A DNA stretch of 64,000 nucleotides. It comes from JAXLYE01 sp046351595 (GTDB taxonomy: Bacteria; Myxococcota_A; Polyangia; Palsa-1104; JAEUJZ01). Positions within the stretch are counted from its first letter, which is position 1. Every line of letters starts with the position of its first letter. The DNA lies in NCBI GenBank assembly GCA_046351595.1, contig JAXLYE010000007.1, positions 1 through 64,000 on the forward strand. The letters run 5' to 3'. A program made the position numbers and the translations under genes. The notes beneath the pieces were generated by a model. It worked only from the letters and a program-made list of their open reading frames with translations, searched no databases and was not told the DNA's origin. Positions 17,001 to 25,776 of this stretch are shown here, one piece after another.

Positions 17001-17487
17001 ATTAACTTGTTTACCATACCACTCGTGCTCGATTGACGAGCCGCTGAGGACCAGAGGTCTTCATGCCAAGGCGCCAGGCTGCATGAGCCGGTTCATTACC
17101 TCCGAGACTGTCACGCCTTTCCGTAAACGGCCGAGACGTTTGCTCTTGGTTCCGAACCGCAAGTGGCGCGGAACGACCAGATCTTCCGCCAATAGCGCAT
17201 TCGACAGCCAGTGCTCCGATGGAATGACTCTCGGGCCAGTCCTCCAGACCGCGCAGCTGCGGGCCTGCAGCCAGCGCGACCATCGGCGACGGCTCGGACG
17301 CCAGACCTAGCGCGGCGCGGCGCGGCGCAGAGACGAGCGATCTCCTCGCGGACCAGGGGAGGGCATCAAGGGGCGGGCGCGGCGCGGACGATTACAACGG
17401 TCGGATACATGCGGTGTCGATCGATCTGCAGCTGGGGTCCTGTGCGCTGCATGAGAGCAGGCTGGTTCGTACAGCACAGGCGCTGGG
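17001..17487. other. intergenic region between the azole-peptide operon and the WD40 gene
   Basis: About 490 bases with no gene I can support; the short frames present are low-complexity. CCTGTGC (17438-17444) and GCACAGG (17473-17479) could form a long-range hairpin after the last gene of the peptide operon, without a T tract. The promoter of the WD40 lipoprotein should be near its right-hand end. Confidence 0.35.
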
Positions 17488-18213
17488 CTATGTGACGCCG
17501 CAGGACGTGCTGGAGGGCAAGAGGAGGCCCTTGTCAAGCTGGCGTAGCTCGCTGGCGCGGCTGGCGGCGGCCGGATCGTGCGTGACCAGGACGATGGTCT
17601 TGCCGAAACGCGCGTGCAGCGTCGAGAGCAGGGACAGCACGTCCTCCGCGCTCTGACGGTCCAGATTCCCGGTCGGCTCGTCGGCGACGAGGACCTTGGG
17701 GTCGCTGACGATGGCGCGCGCGATGGCGACCCGCTGTTCCTGCCCGCCCGAGAGCTGACGCGGATGGTGGCTCATCCGATCGGAGAGGCCCACCACACGC
17801 AGCGCGGTCTCGGCGCGGCGACGGCGCTCGCGGGCGGGGAGATCGGACAGGAGGAGCGGCAGCTCCACATTCTGCAGCGCGGTCAGGACCGGCAGCAGGT
17901 TGAACATCTGGAAGACGATTCCGATGTTGCGAGCCCGCCAGCGGCACAGCTCGCGAGGGCTCATCTGCACGAGGTCCTGGCCGTTGACTTCGATCCGTCC
18001 GCTGCTCGGGCGATCGAGCCCCGCTATGAGGTTCAACAGCGTCGACTTGCCCGAGCCGGAGGGCCCCATGAGCGCAACGAAGCTCCCGGCCGCGATGTCC
18101 AGGCTCAGGTCTTGTAGGACAGGCACCGTCTGCTGATCGCGCTGGTAGCTCTTGCAGACGCGGTGCAGCCGTATGGGTACGCCGCCTGACTGAGGAGTCA
18201 CATCCTTTGACAT
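17488..18213 (-). CDS. ABC transporter ATPase, LolD/MacB type
   Basis: A 241-residue ATP-binding subunit with Walker A GPSGSGKST, signature LSGGQEQRVAIARA, Walker B VLVADEPTGNLD and H-loop VLVTHD. The GN in EPTGN and overall length match the LolD/MacB/FtsE group that powers FtsX-type permeases. The ATG at 18213 has AAGGA 7 bases upstream and is preferred over the GTG one codon earlier. It is the last gene of the minus-strand peptide cluster and follows two FtsX-type permease genes, so it should energise that complex together with the adaptor and a TolC channel. Confidence 0.92.
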   Translation of the reverse strand: MSKDVTPQSGGVPIRLHRVCKSYQRDQQTVPVLQDLSLDIAAGSFVALMGPSGSGKSTLLNLIAGLDRPSSGRIEVNGQDLVQMSPRELCRWRARNIGIVFQMFNLLPVLTALQNVELPLLLSDLPARERRRRAETALRVVGLSDRMSHHPRQLSGGQEQRVAIARAIVSDPKVLVADEPTGNLDRQSAEDVLSLLSTLHARFGKTIVLVTHDPAAASRASELRQLDKGLLLPSSTSCGVT

Positions 18214-18256
18214 CACGAATCCTTTTGATCGGGCCGACCACGCTGCGACCGCTCCG

Positions 18257-19438
18257 CTAGCCGGTTGCCTTCATCGAAAGCGCAGGCGAGATGGCAGCCG
18301 CGCGCAGCGCCGGGAACAGGCCACCTATCAGACCGACCAGGCCGGCCATCAGGGCGGCGCTTAAGACGACCTCGGTGGACAGCTCGAACGTGAACAGAGT
18401 CTCGGCCAGGGTGTTGAGGTTCACCATTGGAAACTGGAACCACTGGAGGAGCAGCGCCAGCGCCAGGCCTAGGACCGCGCCCAGCACGCTGAGGAGCTGG
18501 GCCTCTACGAGGAACGCGGCGAGGACCGCCCCTCTTGAAAACCCGATCGCGCGCAGAATCCCGATCTCGCGGCGCCGCGACTCGACGGTCCCGTACAGCA
18601 TGCTCAGAGCGCCGAGCCCAGCGCTCACCGCGAATAGGAGGGCTAAAAGGACGCCGGCCGCGCGCACCAGGAAGGCGTTGTCCGCGGACTGGCGGACAAA
18701 GTACTCCGACTCGGTGAGGGCGACGAGGCCGAGGCGCTTGTCCTGCGCCAGGTGCCGCTTGAAGTTGGCGAGCGGACCCTGGATCTGCACCCGAAGCGAC
18801 GACATCAGCCCCGGCTCTCCGAGCAGATCTGCGACCAGGCCCTGCTCGGCCCAGAGCTCGGACTCGTACGCAGAGCCAGCGTCCGCGAACAGCCCAACGA
18901 TCCGAAGCGAGCGGCTGCCGCGCAGCGCAAAAGACTGGTTGAGCTCTGCGCCTCGGAATCGGCCCCGCATCTGCACACCAAGGATCGCTTCCTCGGTCCC
19001 GGACTGCGGCATGCGCCCGGCGACAATGCGGAAGTTCGGTCGCATCCAGCTTGAGCCCGCGGAGGTGCCGCGTAAGAGGACGTTGACCTCGCCCGGGCTC
19101 CCTGTCGAACTTCCCGTCCTTTCGCGCGTGGTCGTCACCATGGTCACTGTCTCGCCGGCGAACAGGAGGTGCCCGCTGCTGCTCCGGATCTCGGGGAGGG
19201 CGCGGACAATCTGGGCAGAGCCGAGGTCGATCTTGCTGGCCATCTCGGTGCCGCTGCTCTGGCGCAGGATGAGGATGACGTCGGCGCTCCCGGCGCGCGC
19301 GAGCGTCCGCTCGATGCCGTTGCCGAGCATTAGCGCCGCGGCCAGGACAAATACCACCAGCGCCATGCCAGCGACCGTGGCCGCGGTGGTCGCCTTGCGC
19401 GCCGACAGACTCTGCAGGTTGTAGGTGATTGGGATCAT
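18257..19438 (-). CDS. FtsX/MacB-type ABC permease (second of pair)
   Basis: A 393-residue permease. It has an N-terminal membrane helix (ATVAGMALVVFVLAAALML), a large periplasmic domain (about 45-255) and three C-terminal membrane helices (starting near ALLFAVSAGLGALSML, with RRREIGILRAIGFSRG between helices). This is the standard FtsX/MacB layout. ATG with GAGGGAG 5 bases upstream. It lies 16 bases after the first permease gene and 43 bases before the ATPase gene. MacB-like systems transmit mechanical force to a periplasmic adaptor and TolC; here they probably export the modified peptide or confer self-protection. Confidence 0.88.
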   Translation of the reverse strand: MIPITYNLQSLSARKATTAATVAGMALVVFVLAAALMLGNGIERTLARAGSADVILILRQSSGTEMASKIDLGSAQIVRALPEIRSSSGHLLFAGETVTMVTTTRERTGSSTGSPGEVNVLLRGTSAGSSWMRPNFRIVAGRMPQSGTEEAILGVQMRGRFRGAELNQSFALRGSRSLRIVGLFADAGSAYESELWAEQGLVADLLGEPGLMSSLRVQIQGPLANFKRHLAQDKRLGLVALTESEYFVRQSADNAFLVRAAGVLLALLFAVSAGLGALSMLYGTVESRRREIGILRAIGFSRGAVLAAFLVEAQLLSVLGAVLGLALALLLQWFQFPMVNLNTLAETLFTFELSTEVVLSAALMAGLVGLIGGLFPALRAAAISPALSMKATG

Positions 19439-19454
19439 CGCTAGCTCCCTCTGT

Positions 19455-20621
19455 CTAGTCCAGCGCGCGGATCACCGCGGCCACCTGGCGCCGCGAGCTC
19501 GCGACGGCGGGCAGCGCTGCGGCGAGAGCGCCGAGCGCCGCCGGGACTAAGAGCGTCGCTGCTAGGATCGAGCCGGTCAGGTGAAAGGACGGGAAGATAG
19601 AGCGCATGCTCTGCGCGACGACGACGGCCAGCCCCTTTTCGATCAGGAGATAGGACAGGAGTAGGCCGCTCAGCCCGCCGCTCAGCCCGAGCATCGCGCC
19701 TTCCAGGACTACCTGCAGCGCCACCTGCTCGGGCGTGAAGCCGAGCGAGTGGAGGAGTCCGAATTCCCAGGTGCGCTCACGAGTCGCCATGGCCACCGCG
19801 TTGCCGATGAGGAGTGTGATGATCGCGAGCAGGACGAGTGACGCCGCATCGAGCAGGCCGAAGAGAGAGCCGAAGGCGCCGAGTAGAGCCCTGTTCATCG
19901 CCTGCTCGCTCATGCTGGTTGTTGGGTACTCGCTCTGTGCCAGCGCCCGATCGATCTGCCGCCCCACCCTGTCGGCGTCCTGCGCGGGATCGACACGGCT
20001 TATGACCCAGTCGATGCGCTCCCGCGCAGCTGGGGGCAGAGTTTGGTTCAGGTACTCCCAGTGCAGCAGGATCAGATCCTCGTCCAGGGTCTGCGCCTGG
20101 AGGCGGAAGGTCGCGACCACCTCGAACGACCACTGCCCAGGAAAAACCGTGCCTTCGAGGATCAGCGGCTCGCCGGCGCGGACCCCGATCCGGCGCGCCA
20201 GCGACTCGCCGAGAATCACTCCGCGCCGGTTCGCGCTGAAGCGCTGCTGCTGCCCTAGCGTCAGACCGAGATCCGGATAGACGCGCATATAGGAATCTGG
20301 CTCCACCGCCAGCGCAGTGAAGCCGACCCGCTCAGCCTTGGGCGCACGGCCTCCGAACCAGGTGTACAGAGTCGCAGCCGAGACGCCGGGGACTGCACGG
20401 ACTCGCTCGACATGTCGCTTTGGCAGCGTCGCCACGATGGACATCTGGTTCCGAGTCGCGACGCGCTCCTTCGCTGCCATGTGCATGGACGCATCCCAGG
20501 CCGCGCTCACGGTGCGGAGCAGCGCGAGCGCAAGCACCGCGGTCGCGATCCCCAGCGTGGTGAGCGCTGCCCGCAGCCTGGAGCGGAATGTATTTTGGGC
20601 GGCCAGCAGCAGCCTGTTCAT
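19455..20621 (-). CDS. FtsX/MacB-type ABC permease (first of pair)
   Basis: A 388-residue permease with an N-terminal helix (ALTTLGIATAVLALALL), a periplasmic domain of about 220 residues and three C-terminal helices (AASLVLLAIITLLIGNAVAM, LGLSGGLSGLLLSYLLI, and the last one near 360), with MATRERTWEFGLLHSLG between helices as in other FtsX proteins. ATG with AGGAGAG upstream. It forms a heteromeric pair with the next permease. Two separate permeases plus a separate ATPase is the arrangement of many adaptor-linked peptide exporters, in place of one fused MacB. Confidence 0.88.
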   Translation of the reverse strand: MNRLLLAAQNTFRSRLRAALTTLGIATAVLALALLRTVSAAWDASMHMAAKERVATRNQMSIVATLPKRHVERVRAVPGVSAATLYTWFGGRAPKAERVGFTALAVEPDSYMRVYPDLGLTLGQQQRFSANRRGVILGESLARRIGVRAGEPLILEGTVFPGQWSFEVVATFRLQAQTLDEDLILLHWEYLNQTLPPAARERIDWVISRVDPAQDADRVGRQIDRALAQSEYPTTSMSEQAMNRALLGAFGSLFGLLDAASLVLLAIITLLIGNAVAMATRERTWEFGLLHSLGFTPEQVALQVVLEGAMLGLSGGLSGLLLSYLLIEKGLAVVVAQSMRSIFPSFHLTGSILAATLLVPAALGALAAALPAVASSRRQVAAVIRALD

Positions 20622-20644
20622 CTCAAACTCTCCTGTCTCCTCTT

Positions 20645-21934
20645 TTAGGAAGGCGCGCGCACGCGCACCTCTTGGCCGTCTGCAAGATCTGCCGCCGGCT
20701 CCGCGACGATCTCTGTCCCGACGGGAGGACCCTCCAGGAGCTCGCGCTCTGCGGGCTCCCCGGGCAGCCCGGCACCGACCCGCACGGGCGCGGAACGGAC
20801 GGTCACGCGGGTGCCCTCGCGGGAGAGCACAAAGACGACCTGCCCGGAGCCCTGCGGCCTGAGCGCGCGTTCGGGCAGATGCGGGCGAGACGGCGCCTGC
20901 CCAGGCCGCGGCAGCACCGCGATGCGGGCTGCCATGTCGATGCGCAGCACGAGCGTCGTGACCGCGGACTCCTGTGCGCCCTCGGACTGCGGAGGTCCTG
21001 GGAGCAGGCGCACGCGCATCGCCAGAGTCCCCTTGGCGCGATTGACGCGCGGGCTCAAGGACGCAACCTCGCCGCGATAGCGCCAGCCCGGCAGCGCGTC
21101 CAGCGTCGCCTCACACGGCATCTTGAGCTCGATCAAGCGCAGGTGCTGCTCCGCAACGTCAGCCTCGATGAAGAGCTCGGACGTGTCGGCCAGCTCCAGC
21201 AGCGGGGCACCGGCCTGCAGGAACTCACCCACTTGCGGTAGCGGGGTCAGGAGGATCCCGGCGACCGGAGCAAGGACCTGCGCCTGCCCGAGCGCCTGCT
21301 CATGACCTGCCTGCTCTAGCACCAGGCTGGTCAGCTCGCCTTCGGCTGCCTTGAGCGCCGCGGCCAGGACCTGGCTGCGCAGTTCCAGATCCTGCGCGGT
21401 GGCCAACGGTCCGCTGGCGGTGCCGGCCAGGCTGCGCGCGCGCTCGGCCTGGGCCTGGGCTTCCCGCAGCGCGGCGCGGGCCGCTGCAGCGCGCGCCTGG
21501 GCCACGCTAATCCTCGCCTGACCCACGCTCACCGCGCGCCTGGGTCCGCGATCGTCCAGCAGCACCAGCCTGGCTCCGGCCGCGACCGGGCTGCCCGCGA
21601 GCACACCGGGGAGCACCTCCTTGACTACGCCGCTGACAGGGCTGGCGAGCTTCACGACAGCGCGCGGGACCACGTAGCCGGTGGCCGAGAGCACCGGGGC
21701 CTGCGAGTCAGCGGGCCCGCTGATCGTCGCGACCTCGACCCGCTGCAGCACCGGCTGGTGCAGCCCCCTGTACACGTACACGCCCAGCGCTGCGACCGTC
21801 ACGATCAGCGCCGCTCCGCCGAGGCGCCAGCGCATGCGCGGTGGCCCCGCGGTGCGCGGCGCGCCTGCCGGCTCCTTCTCGCGGAGCTTGAGGGAGGACA
21901 GATCCGCGATCAGCTCTTCGTCTAGCTGCAGCAC
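20645..21934 (-). CDS. HlyD/MacA-type periplasmic adaptor
   Basis: A 429-residue membrane-fusion protein. One N-terminal membrane helix (about 36-55, GGAALIVTVAALGVYVYRG) is followed by a lipoyl-like half (SATGYVVPRAVVKLASPVSG), a long helical hairpin (about 125-215, Ala/Glu/Arg-rich), the second lipoyl half (AQVLAPVAGILLTPLPQVGEFL) and beta-barrel domains. The GTG at 21934 is the apparent start. It links the inner-membrane MacB-like complex, encoded just downstream, to the TolC-like channel encoded divergently at 31067-32629. It lies 12 bases after the ABC-2 permease gene. Confidence 0.88.
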   Translation of the reverse strand: MLQLDEELIADLSSLKLREKEPAGAPRTAGPPRMRWRLGGAALIVTVAALGVYVYRGLHQPVLQRVEVATISGPADSQAPVLSATGYVVPRAVVKLASPVSGVVKEVLPGVLAGSPVAAGARLVLLDDRGPRRAVSVGQARISVAQARAAAARAALREAQAQAERARSLAGTASGPLATAQDLELRSQVLAAALKAAEGELTSLVLEQAGHEQALGQAQVLAPVAGILLTPLPQVGEFLQAGAPLLELADTSELFIEADVAEQHLRLIELKMPCEATLDALPGWRYRGEVASLSPRVNRAKGTLAMRVRLLPGPPQSEGAQESAVTTLVLRIDMAARIAVLPRPGQAPSRPHLPERALRPQGSGQVVFVLSREGTRVTVRSAPVRVGAGLPGEPAERELLEGPPVGTEIVAEPAADLADGQEVRVRAPS

Positions 21935-21946
21935 CCGTAACCCCGC

Positions 21947-22693
21947 TCATTCCTCAACGCGGAAGATCCGATAGGAGAGGACTACCGCGAGCAGCGTCAT
22001 CACGCCCAGGTACAGGACCGAGGAGCCGTGCTGGGTGATGGAGTCGCCCATCCAGATCTGGGTGGTCGGTGCGACCATCTTGGTCATCGGCATGAAGTGG
22101 GTCGCCTTCTGCATCCACAGCGGGAACTTCTCGCGCGGGACGACCGAGCCGGAGGTAAAGAGCTGGATGAAGAAGACCGCGGCGCCGGTGGACTGGATGG
22201 TGCGGACCGGCAGCGGCGCACAGCCCAGGAGGAACCCGACGCTGAAGAAGGCGCCCATGCTGACCAGGAGCATGGCGGCGAGCGAGAAGATCCCGCCGCC
22301 GAACCGGATGTGGTAGCCAAAGATCGCGACCAAAAGGACCGCGGCGGCTACCAGGATGAAGATCATCACCTGCACCAGCACGTGCGCCAGCAGGAAGAAC
22401 CCGACCGGGACCGGGGACACCAGATAGCGCTTGAGGATCCCCATGGTGCGGTACTCGGACAGTACGATGGGGATCGACATGAGACCCAGGTTCGCGATCA
22501 GCATCGCGAACAGGCCGGGCACATAGACGTCGACGTAGCGGAAGCCGCGCCCGACGGGCTCGGCGCCCCAGGCCGTGCCGAAGATGAACAGCAGCAGGAG
22601 CGGGAAGAAGAGCGTGAAGAACAGCGCGATCGGCTCGCGCAGGAAGAGGCGGAGCTCGATCACGAAGATGTTCAGGAAGGACCGGGCTGACAT
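21947..22693 (-). CDS. ABC-2 type transporter permease
   Basis: A 248-residue integral membrane protein with about six hydrophobic segments, including FFTLFFPLLLLFIFGTAWG near residue 25 and LGVMTLLAVVLSYRIF at the end. The order and the early loop match ABC-2 type permeases such as those of drug and bacteriocin exporters. ATG with AAAGGAG 6 bases upstream. It follows the ABC ATPase gene by 38 bases and forms its membrane partner. In azole-peptide clusters such pairs export or protect against the product. Confidence 0.88.
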   Translation of the reverse strand: MSARSFLNIFVIELRLFLREPIALFFTLFFPLLLLFIFGTAWGAEPVGRGFRYVDVYVPGLFAMLIANLGLMSIPIVLSEYRTMGILKRYLVSPVPVGFFLLAHVLVQVMIFILVAAAVLLVAIFGYHIRFGGGIFSLAAMLLVSMGAFFSVGFLLGCAPLPVRTIQSTGAAVFFIQLFTSGSVVPREKFPLWMQKATHFMPMTKMVAPTTQIWMGDSITQHGSSVLYLGVMTLLAVVLSYRIFRVEE

Positions 22694-22731
22694 CCATACT
22701 CCTTTTGTCCTGGGTCCGTGGGTCCTTGAGC

Positions 22732-23670
22732 TCAGTCCTTACGGTACGCACGTCCGGTGAGCAGAAGGTACAGATCGTCGATGCGCGCCGGCCGGCTCTC
22801 GACGCTGTCGACGGCGGCCCCAAGCACGACCAGCCCCTGCCGGACGGTCTCTGGGAAGTGCTCGCCGGCACCGAAGATCAGGGTGCTGCGCTCGACCTGC
22901 TCGACCTTGCTCAGACCGGGCCAGCCGACCTGCAGAGACTGCACACTGCGCTGCAGGTCCTCGGGCAGGCTGCGGACCTTGATGCACCACTGCAGACCGT
23001 GGCGCAGAAGGAGCTCTTTGGGTGTCCCCATCGCCAGGATCTTGCCGTGATCCATGATGCACAGGACGTCGCAGTACTCCTCGGCCTCGTCCATGTAGTG
23101 GGTCGTCAGGAAGATCGTGAGACCCTGCGCGCTGAGCTCGGACAGCATCTGCCAGAGGTTGAAGCGCGCCTGCGGATCGAGCCCGCTGGTCGGCTCGTCG
23201 AGGAGCAGCAGCTCCGGGCGGCCGACCAGGGCCAGCGCCAGGAGCAGCCTGCGCTTCTGCCCTCCCGAGAGACGTGCGTACAGATCGCCTTCGCGCCCTT
23301 GCAGGCCGCAGCGGGCGAGTAGCTCGGCCTCCGCGAGCGGCTCTGGGAAGAAGCTGGCGAACAGGTGCAGCGCCTCGCCGACCTTGATGTTGCGCGCCAG
23401 GCTTCCGTCCTGGAGCTGGACGCCGACCTTGCTGTAGAGCCGCCGTCTCTGGGAGACCGGATCCAGCCCCAGCACCCGGACGCTGCCGCGGTCCGGGCGC
23501 CGCAGTCCCTCGATCATCTCGACGGTCGTGGTCTTGCCCGCGCCGTTGGGTCCGACGAGCCCGAAGATGCTCCCTCGCTTGATCGTGAAGCTGACTCCAT
23601 CCACGGCGCGGATTGGTCCATAGTGCTTCCGGAGGTCCGTGACCTCCACGGCGTGCTCGCTCTCGGTCAT
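22732..23670 (-). CDS. ABC transporter ATPase of the ABC-2 exporter
   Basis: A 312-residue ATPase with Walker A GPNGAGKTTTVEM, signature LSGGQKRRLLLALAL, Walker B LLLLDEPTSGLDP and H-loop LTTHYMDEAEE. This matches the ABC-2 / DrrA-like subfamily, including its extra C-terminal regulatory region. The start is the ATG at 23670, which overlaps the stop of the amidohydrolase-like gene as ATGA; the open frame upstream is unrelated. It pairs with the ABC-2 permease downstream. Confidence 0.93.
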   Translation of the reverse strand: MTESEHAVEVTDLRKHYGPIRAVDGVSFTIKRGSIFGLVGPNGAGKTTTVEMIEGLRRPDRGSVRVLGLDPVSQRRRLYSKVGVQLQDGSLARNIKVGEALHLFASFFPEPLAEAELLARCGLQGREGDLYARLSGGQKRRLLLALALVGRPELLLLDEPTSGLDPQARFNLWQMLSELSAQGLTIFLTTHYMDEAEEYCDVLCIMDHGKILAMGTPKELLLRHGLQWCIKVRSLPEDLQRSVQSLQVGWPGLSKVEQVERSTLIFGAGEHFPETVRQGLVVLGAAVDSVESRPARIDDLYLLLTGRAYRKD

Positions 23671-25031
23671 TTCTCCGCCACCTCCTCCAGGCGTGCGACC
23701 AGCTCGGCGCCGAGCTGCTTCCGGTTGAGCACCTGGCCTCGACAGACGACGGCAGCCAGCGACGTGACAAGCTGCCCTAGATCGTCCGTCAGATCCTCGC
23801 TCAGCAGGAGCAAGTCGGCGTGGGCGCCAGGACGGATCCGACCCAGCCGCGGCTCCCCGAGCAGCTCGGCTGCGTGCGCCGTGGCCGCGCTCAGGATCGC
23901 CGGAATCGGCAGCCCGGCCAGCGCCCACTGCCGCAGCTCATGGTGCATCCCGAGCCCCGGGACCAGCGACGGGTTCGGAGCGTCCGTACCAGCGACCAGC
24001 CGGACCCCGCGCGCGTGCAGGAGGCGCAACAGCTCTCGCATCCTTGCACAGCCCGCCTCGGCCTCGGCCATTCCGGTTTTGTCGAGGGTCGGATAGGGCA
24101 TGTACTGGTTCATGTACCTCTTTCCGATCGCGTACCCCAGCGTGTTCCGCATGGCCTTGAAGTGCCGGTGAAACGGCATGACCAGCACCATGTAGTCCAG
24201 GTAGGGCTCATTCACGACCTCCTGCAGAAACACCCGGCGCCGCGTTGACAGCAGCATCGGACACAGCGCCGCACGCGAGCGGACCAGGAGGTCGATCAGC
24301 CGAGTCAAGAAGGGAGCGTCGAGATCGAGCCGCGCAAAGGAGCGTACACGCTCCACCGTCAGGCTCCCGCGCGCGGTCCCGGACGGAGTGAATACATCAA
24401 GGAGCAGCTCCAGGCTGTCGGCGCCAGCAAGCAGCGCCGCTTCCGCCGAGATGGCCCCGGGGCTGACGGCGACCTTCATGCGGTCCTGGCGCGCGGCCTC
24501 CACGATCGCCGGCAGGAGCTCGGGCGGGAGGTTGGGGCGCACGCGCAGCCAGTGGGCACCCTCTGCCGCGAGCTGCGCGGCGGCCCGGCGGGCGCCTTCT
24601 TCCGAGAGCACCAGCCGCGAGGTCGGGTGCGTCAGCGGCAGTCCGTCCAGCGCAGGTCCGCAGTGAAAGATGCGCGGGCCCGCGTCGCGCTGCGCAACGT
24701 GACTCAAGAAGCTCAGCGCCTCCAGGCTGTTGCCCATGTCGCGCAGCGCCGTGACGCCACCGAAATGGAACAGCTTCAGCGCGTGCTCGTGCGGCAGGAA
24801 GGGATCCCGGCCGGGCGGCCGCTCGTTGTAGCCGAGCGCGTAGGCATGGCAGTCGATCAGGCCCGGAAGAGCCAGCCGGCACTGCAGTGAAGGCTGTTCG
24901 GGCCAGCGCGCAGGCGACAGCGCGGGGTCACTGGGCTCGCCCACTGCGACGATCTGATCGCCTTGCGTAACGATACGCCGCGCGGACAGGAACTGGTCGC
25001 CGTCAAACAGCCGCTGGCAGTCGATGATCAT
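23667..25031 (-). CDS. amidohydrolase-superfamily protein with lost metal ligands
   Basis: A 454-residue protein with the imidazolonepropionase-like amidohydrolase framework: LPGLIDCHAY near residue 60, HFGGVTALRDMGN, MKVAVSPGAISAEAALLAGADSLEL, LVAGTDAPNPSLVPG and the closing GRIRPGAHADLLLL. In catalytic members the first motif is HxH, the second central stretch has a His after VAV, and the third reads SIEH. Here they are HAY, VAVSP and SLEL, so three of the usual His ligands are replaced; the late Asp in GTDA remains. Hydrolytic activity is therefore doubtful. ATG 25031 has GAGGGG upstream; a GTG 15 bases earlier is possible. It overlaps the CPBP protease gene by 29 bases and lies inside the azole-peptide operon. 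Confidence 0.82.
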   Translation of the reverse strand: MIIDCQRLFDGDQFLSARRIVTQGDQIVAVGEPSDPALSPARWPEQPSLQCRLALPGLIDCHAYALGYNERPPGRDPFLPHEHALKLFHFGGVTALRDMGNSLEALSFLSHVAQRDAGPRIFHCGPALDGLPLTHPTSRLVLSEEGARRAAAQLAAEGAHWLRVRPNLPPELLPAIVEAARQDRMKVAVSPGAISAEAALLAGADSLELLLDVFTPSGTARGSLTVERVRSFARLDLDAPFLTRLIDLLVRSRAALCPMLLSTRRRVFLQEVVNEPYLDYMVLVMPFHRHFKAMRNTLGYAIGKRYMNQYMPYPTLDKTGMAEAEAGCARMRELLRLLHARGVRLVAGTDAPNPSLVPGLGMHHELRQWALAGLPIPAILSAATAHAAELLGEPRLGRIRPGAHADLLLLSEDLTDDLGQLVTSLAAVVCRGQVLNRKQLGAELVARLEEVAEK

Positions 25032-25776
25032 GGCTCCCCTCGGCACGGCGCGCCTGACGGCTCAGGCGCCTGAAGACCAGCAGTTGGAATGTCAGGTGGG
25101 ACAGGATGGGGGTCAGGAGCGAGCCCGTGACGTAGAGAAGGAGCCACCACAGAGCTCCGTCCAGCGCTTTGATTGCGACGTTGCGCAGCCCGAAGTAAGC
25201 GTGGTTGATCCCGAAGAGCACAGACGACAGGAGGACCGCCGGCGGCAGCGCCAGGCCCCAGACCGATCGCAGGAGGTCGGGCAGGCAGCCGCGCCACATG
25301 AGCTCCTCCGCGAGGACAATTACAATGGATGTGGCGAAGAAGCTCACGCGGGAGCTTCTCTGCTGGCGCAGCTCGTGGGTTCGGCCCTCCAGAAGCGAGG
25401 TCGCGGTGGGCATGCGGAGCCGCTCGACCCGGCGGTGGAGGTAAACAGAGACGACAAGTTCATTGTAGAAAATGAGCGCTCCGGAGAGTAGCCCGAGCAG
25501 TACAAGGATCAGCAGGCGGAGCAGCCCGCTGCCGATTCTGGATGAGAGTGCACTTAGCCCGAGCACTTCCCAGCCAGCGCTCTGGGCGGCCCAGCGCAGG
25601 GTCAGCCCTGCCGGGATCAGCAGGAGTCCGGCGTAGATGAGACCTCCGTGCTGCCGCATCAGCGCGCCCGCACGCTGGGGCGCGGCCAGCAGCAGCAGCC
25701 CGGTCATCACGCCATACCCTATTCCCTGCAGGACAGGGAACGCGGCGATCAGCAGGAGCAGCCAGGCGGCGGACAC
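25003..25776 (-). CDS. CPBP intramembrane glutamic protease (SagE-like)
   Basis: A 257-residue membrane protein with about seven hydrophobic segments. The CPBP/Abi motifs are present: AEELMWRGCL (EExxxR type), FGINHAYFG (FxxxH type) and a later His in LTPILSHLTFQ. In streptolysin-type clusters this family (SagE) is thought to cleave the leader from the modified precursor or give self-immunity. The start is GTG 25776, overlapping the end of the dehydrogenase gene by 28 bases, with AAGGAG close upstream. It is the best candidate for leader removal in this cluster, acting in the inner membrane before or during export. Confidence 0.88.
   Translation of the reverse strand: MSAAWLLLLIAAFPVLQGIGYGVMTGLLLLAAPQRAGALMRQHGGLIYAGLLLIPAGLTLRWAAQSAGWEVLGLSALSSRIGSGLLRLLILVLLGLLSGALIFYNELVVSVYLHRRVERLRMPTATSLLEGRTHELRQQRSSRVSFFATSIVIVLAEELMWRGCLPDLLRSVWGLALPPAVLLSSVLFGINHAYFGLRNVAIKALDGALWWLLLYVTGSLLTPILSHLTFQLLVFRRLSRQARRAEGSHDHRLPAAV

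Noticed and set aside
17011..17310. Small frames between the WD40 gene and the peptide operon as genes or transposase remnants
   Set aside because: Low-complexity translations on both strands, no motif or ribosome binding site.
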